Positions 63,107 to 64,000 of a stretch of DNA of 64,000 bases are shown here, piece by piece. The DNA is from UBA6016 sp964568395 (GTDB taxonomy: Bacteria > Campylobacterota > Campylobacteria > Campylobacterales > UBA6016): NCBI GenBank assembly GCA_964568395.1, contig CAZMPN010000003.1:62001-126000 (forward strand), in the 5' to 3' direction. The notes under the pieces are model-generated. The model was not told the origin of the DNA and made no database searches. It worked only from the letters and a program-made list of their open reading frames with translations. Position 1 is the first letter of the stretch. The number at the start of each line of letters is the position of its first letter. Both the position numbers and the translations under genes were made by a program.

Positions 63107-64000
63107 ATGAGCGAACAAGAATACAAAGAACTAGGCAAGACCCTATGGGCGATAGCCGATGACCTGAGAGGGGCGATGAATGCCGATGATTTTCGTGACT
63201 ATATGCTCTCGTTTCTCTTTTTGCGTTATCTATCCGACAACTATGAGAGTGCGGTAAAAAAAGAGCTAGGCGCAGACTATAGGGACGCCCCAAAAGAGGA
63301 GCTAAAGGCGCTGGGAGTCGCTACGCCGTTACAGCTATGGTACAAAGAAAACGAGGCGGATGTGACGGAGTTTGAAAAGCTAATGCGCCGCAAAGCTCAC
63401 TATGTCATACAGCCGGAATTTTTGTGGAGCTCTATCGTGGAGATGGCTCGTGTGCAAGACGGCGAGCTACTACATACCTTGCAAGCTGGGTTCAAGCACA
63501 TCGAAAACGACTCTTTTGAGAGCGTATTTGGCGGGTTGTTCTCAGAGATAAATCTAGCGTCTGAGAAGCTAGGCAAAGACTACACGGCACGAAATGCCAA
63601 GCTCTGCACCATCATCACAAAAATCGCCGAGGGAATAGCCAACTTCTCAACCTCCACGGATGTGCTAGGCGATGCGTATGAGTATCTCATCGGACAGTTT
63701 GCGGCTGGGTCAGGCAAAAAAGCGGGAGAGTTCTACACCCCGCAACAAATATCTGGCATATTATCCGAGATAGTCACGCTCGACAGCCAAGACCCCACAA
63801 CTGGCAAAAAGAAAAAACTAGAGAGAGTCTTTGACTTCGCTTGCGGCTCAGGCTCGCTCCTGCTCAATGTGCGCAAACAGCTAGGTGCTCACGGCATCGG
63901 CAAAATCTACGGAACCGAAAAGAACATCACGACCTACAACCTAGCCAGAATGAATATGCTACTGCACGGGGTTAAGGACAACGAGTTTGAGATATACCAC
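63107..64000 (+). CDS. hsdM: Type I restriction modification subunit, 5' part
   Basis: 298 codons are seen; the gene runs off the window. N-terminal HsdM helical domain (LWAIADDLRGAMNADDFRDY, LSFLFLRYLSD), then GEFYTPQQISGILSEIV and the SAM motif FDFACGSGSLLLNV of N6-adenine methyltransferases. The NPPF catalytic motif should follow beyond 64000. The ATG directly follows the KilA-N stop (TAAATG). Confidence 0.92.
   Translation, partial: MSEQEYKELGKTLWAIADDLRGAMNADDFRDYMLSFLFLRYLSDNYESAVKKELGADYRDAPKEELKALGVATPLQLWYKENEADVTEFEKLMRRKAHYVIQPEFLWSSIVEMARVQDGELLHTLQAGFKHIENDSFESVFGGLFSEINLASEKLGKDYTARNAKLCTIITKIAEGIANFSTSTDVLGDAYEYLIGQFAAGSGKKAGEFYTPQQISGILSEIVTLDSQDPTTGKKKKLERVFDFACGSGSLLLNVRKQLGAHGIGKIYGTEKNITTYNLARMNMLLHGVKDNEFEIYH

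Overview
The window looks like a chromosomal contig of a Campylobacterota (epsilonproteobacterial) organism. The evidence is family-level: several histidine kinases of the AHQWRQP (HPK4-like) type, a DUF3240 protein inside a heavy-metal RND operon, many Aer-like PAS/GGDEF/EAL proteins, AAGGAG-type ribosome binding sites and ATA-rich isoleucine usage at moderate GC. No rRNA, tRNA or CRISPR was seen, so genus cannot be fixed. Ten N bases at 37925-37934 show that this is a draft scaffold.

Layout. 1-6.0 kb: a large tandem-Cache protein ending in a CheW domain, a thiol peroxidase, a lone VirD4/TraG-like ATPase and a secreted protein of unknown role. 6.0-9.2 kb: a periplasmic beta-carbonic anhydrase, then a rhodanese/CcdA/thioredoxin-like operon facing an ArsR-type regulator across an operator that overlaps a good sigma70 promoter. 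9.2-15.6 kb: a two-component system with a FixH-like protein and a 36-residue membrane peptide, an OprB-like porin, a CDF exporter, and a CorA transporter preceded by a tiny leader ORF. 15.6-16.8 kb: trpB, interrupted by one in-frame TAG. 16.9-24.7 kb: a compact seven-gene CzcCBA-type metal efflux operon carrying its own two-component system. 24.8-31.8 kb: a remnant of an Ig-like repeat protein, a small membrane protein, a P2-type ATPase, a lysine-rich secreted peptide, a PhnD-sensor histidine kinase and a CvfB-like S1 protein.

31.9-50.5 kb is a signalling district: four GGDEF-EAL proteins (all with degenerate GGDEF motifs), one intact GGEEF cyclase, three histidine kinases (one fused to a receiver), DNA-binding and CheY-like regulators (one CheY has Glu in place of the phospho-acceptor Asp), a YfiR-like protein, and a substrate-binding lipoprotein translationally coupled to a membrane GGDEF-EAL protein. 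50.5-53.8 kb holds Pcm, an NlpC/P60 lipoprotein, a NYN-LOTUS protein and a SIMPL protein.

53.8-57.1 kb is a small mobile element: tyrosine recombinase, excisionase-like HTH protein, an unknown ORF and a Rep_trans-type replication initiator, followed on its upstream side by a cluster of palindromes that could be its replication origin. 57.1-64 kb: an unrecognised gene, then a type I restriction-modification operon in the unusual order hsdR-hsdS-kilA-N-hsdM (hsdM runs off the right edge). HsdS carries a 116-bp near-perfect direct repeat.

The most interesting leads are the Mg-transporter leader ORF (start MDDDP), the CheY with Asp-to-Glu, the amber-interrupted trpB, the mini-element with its palindrome cluster, and the restriction operon with an inserted KilA-N gene.
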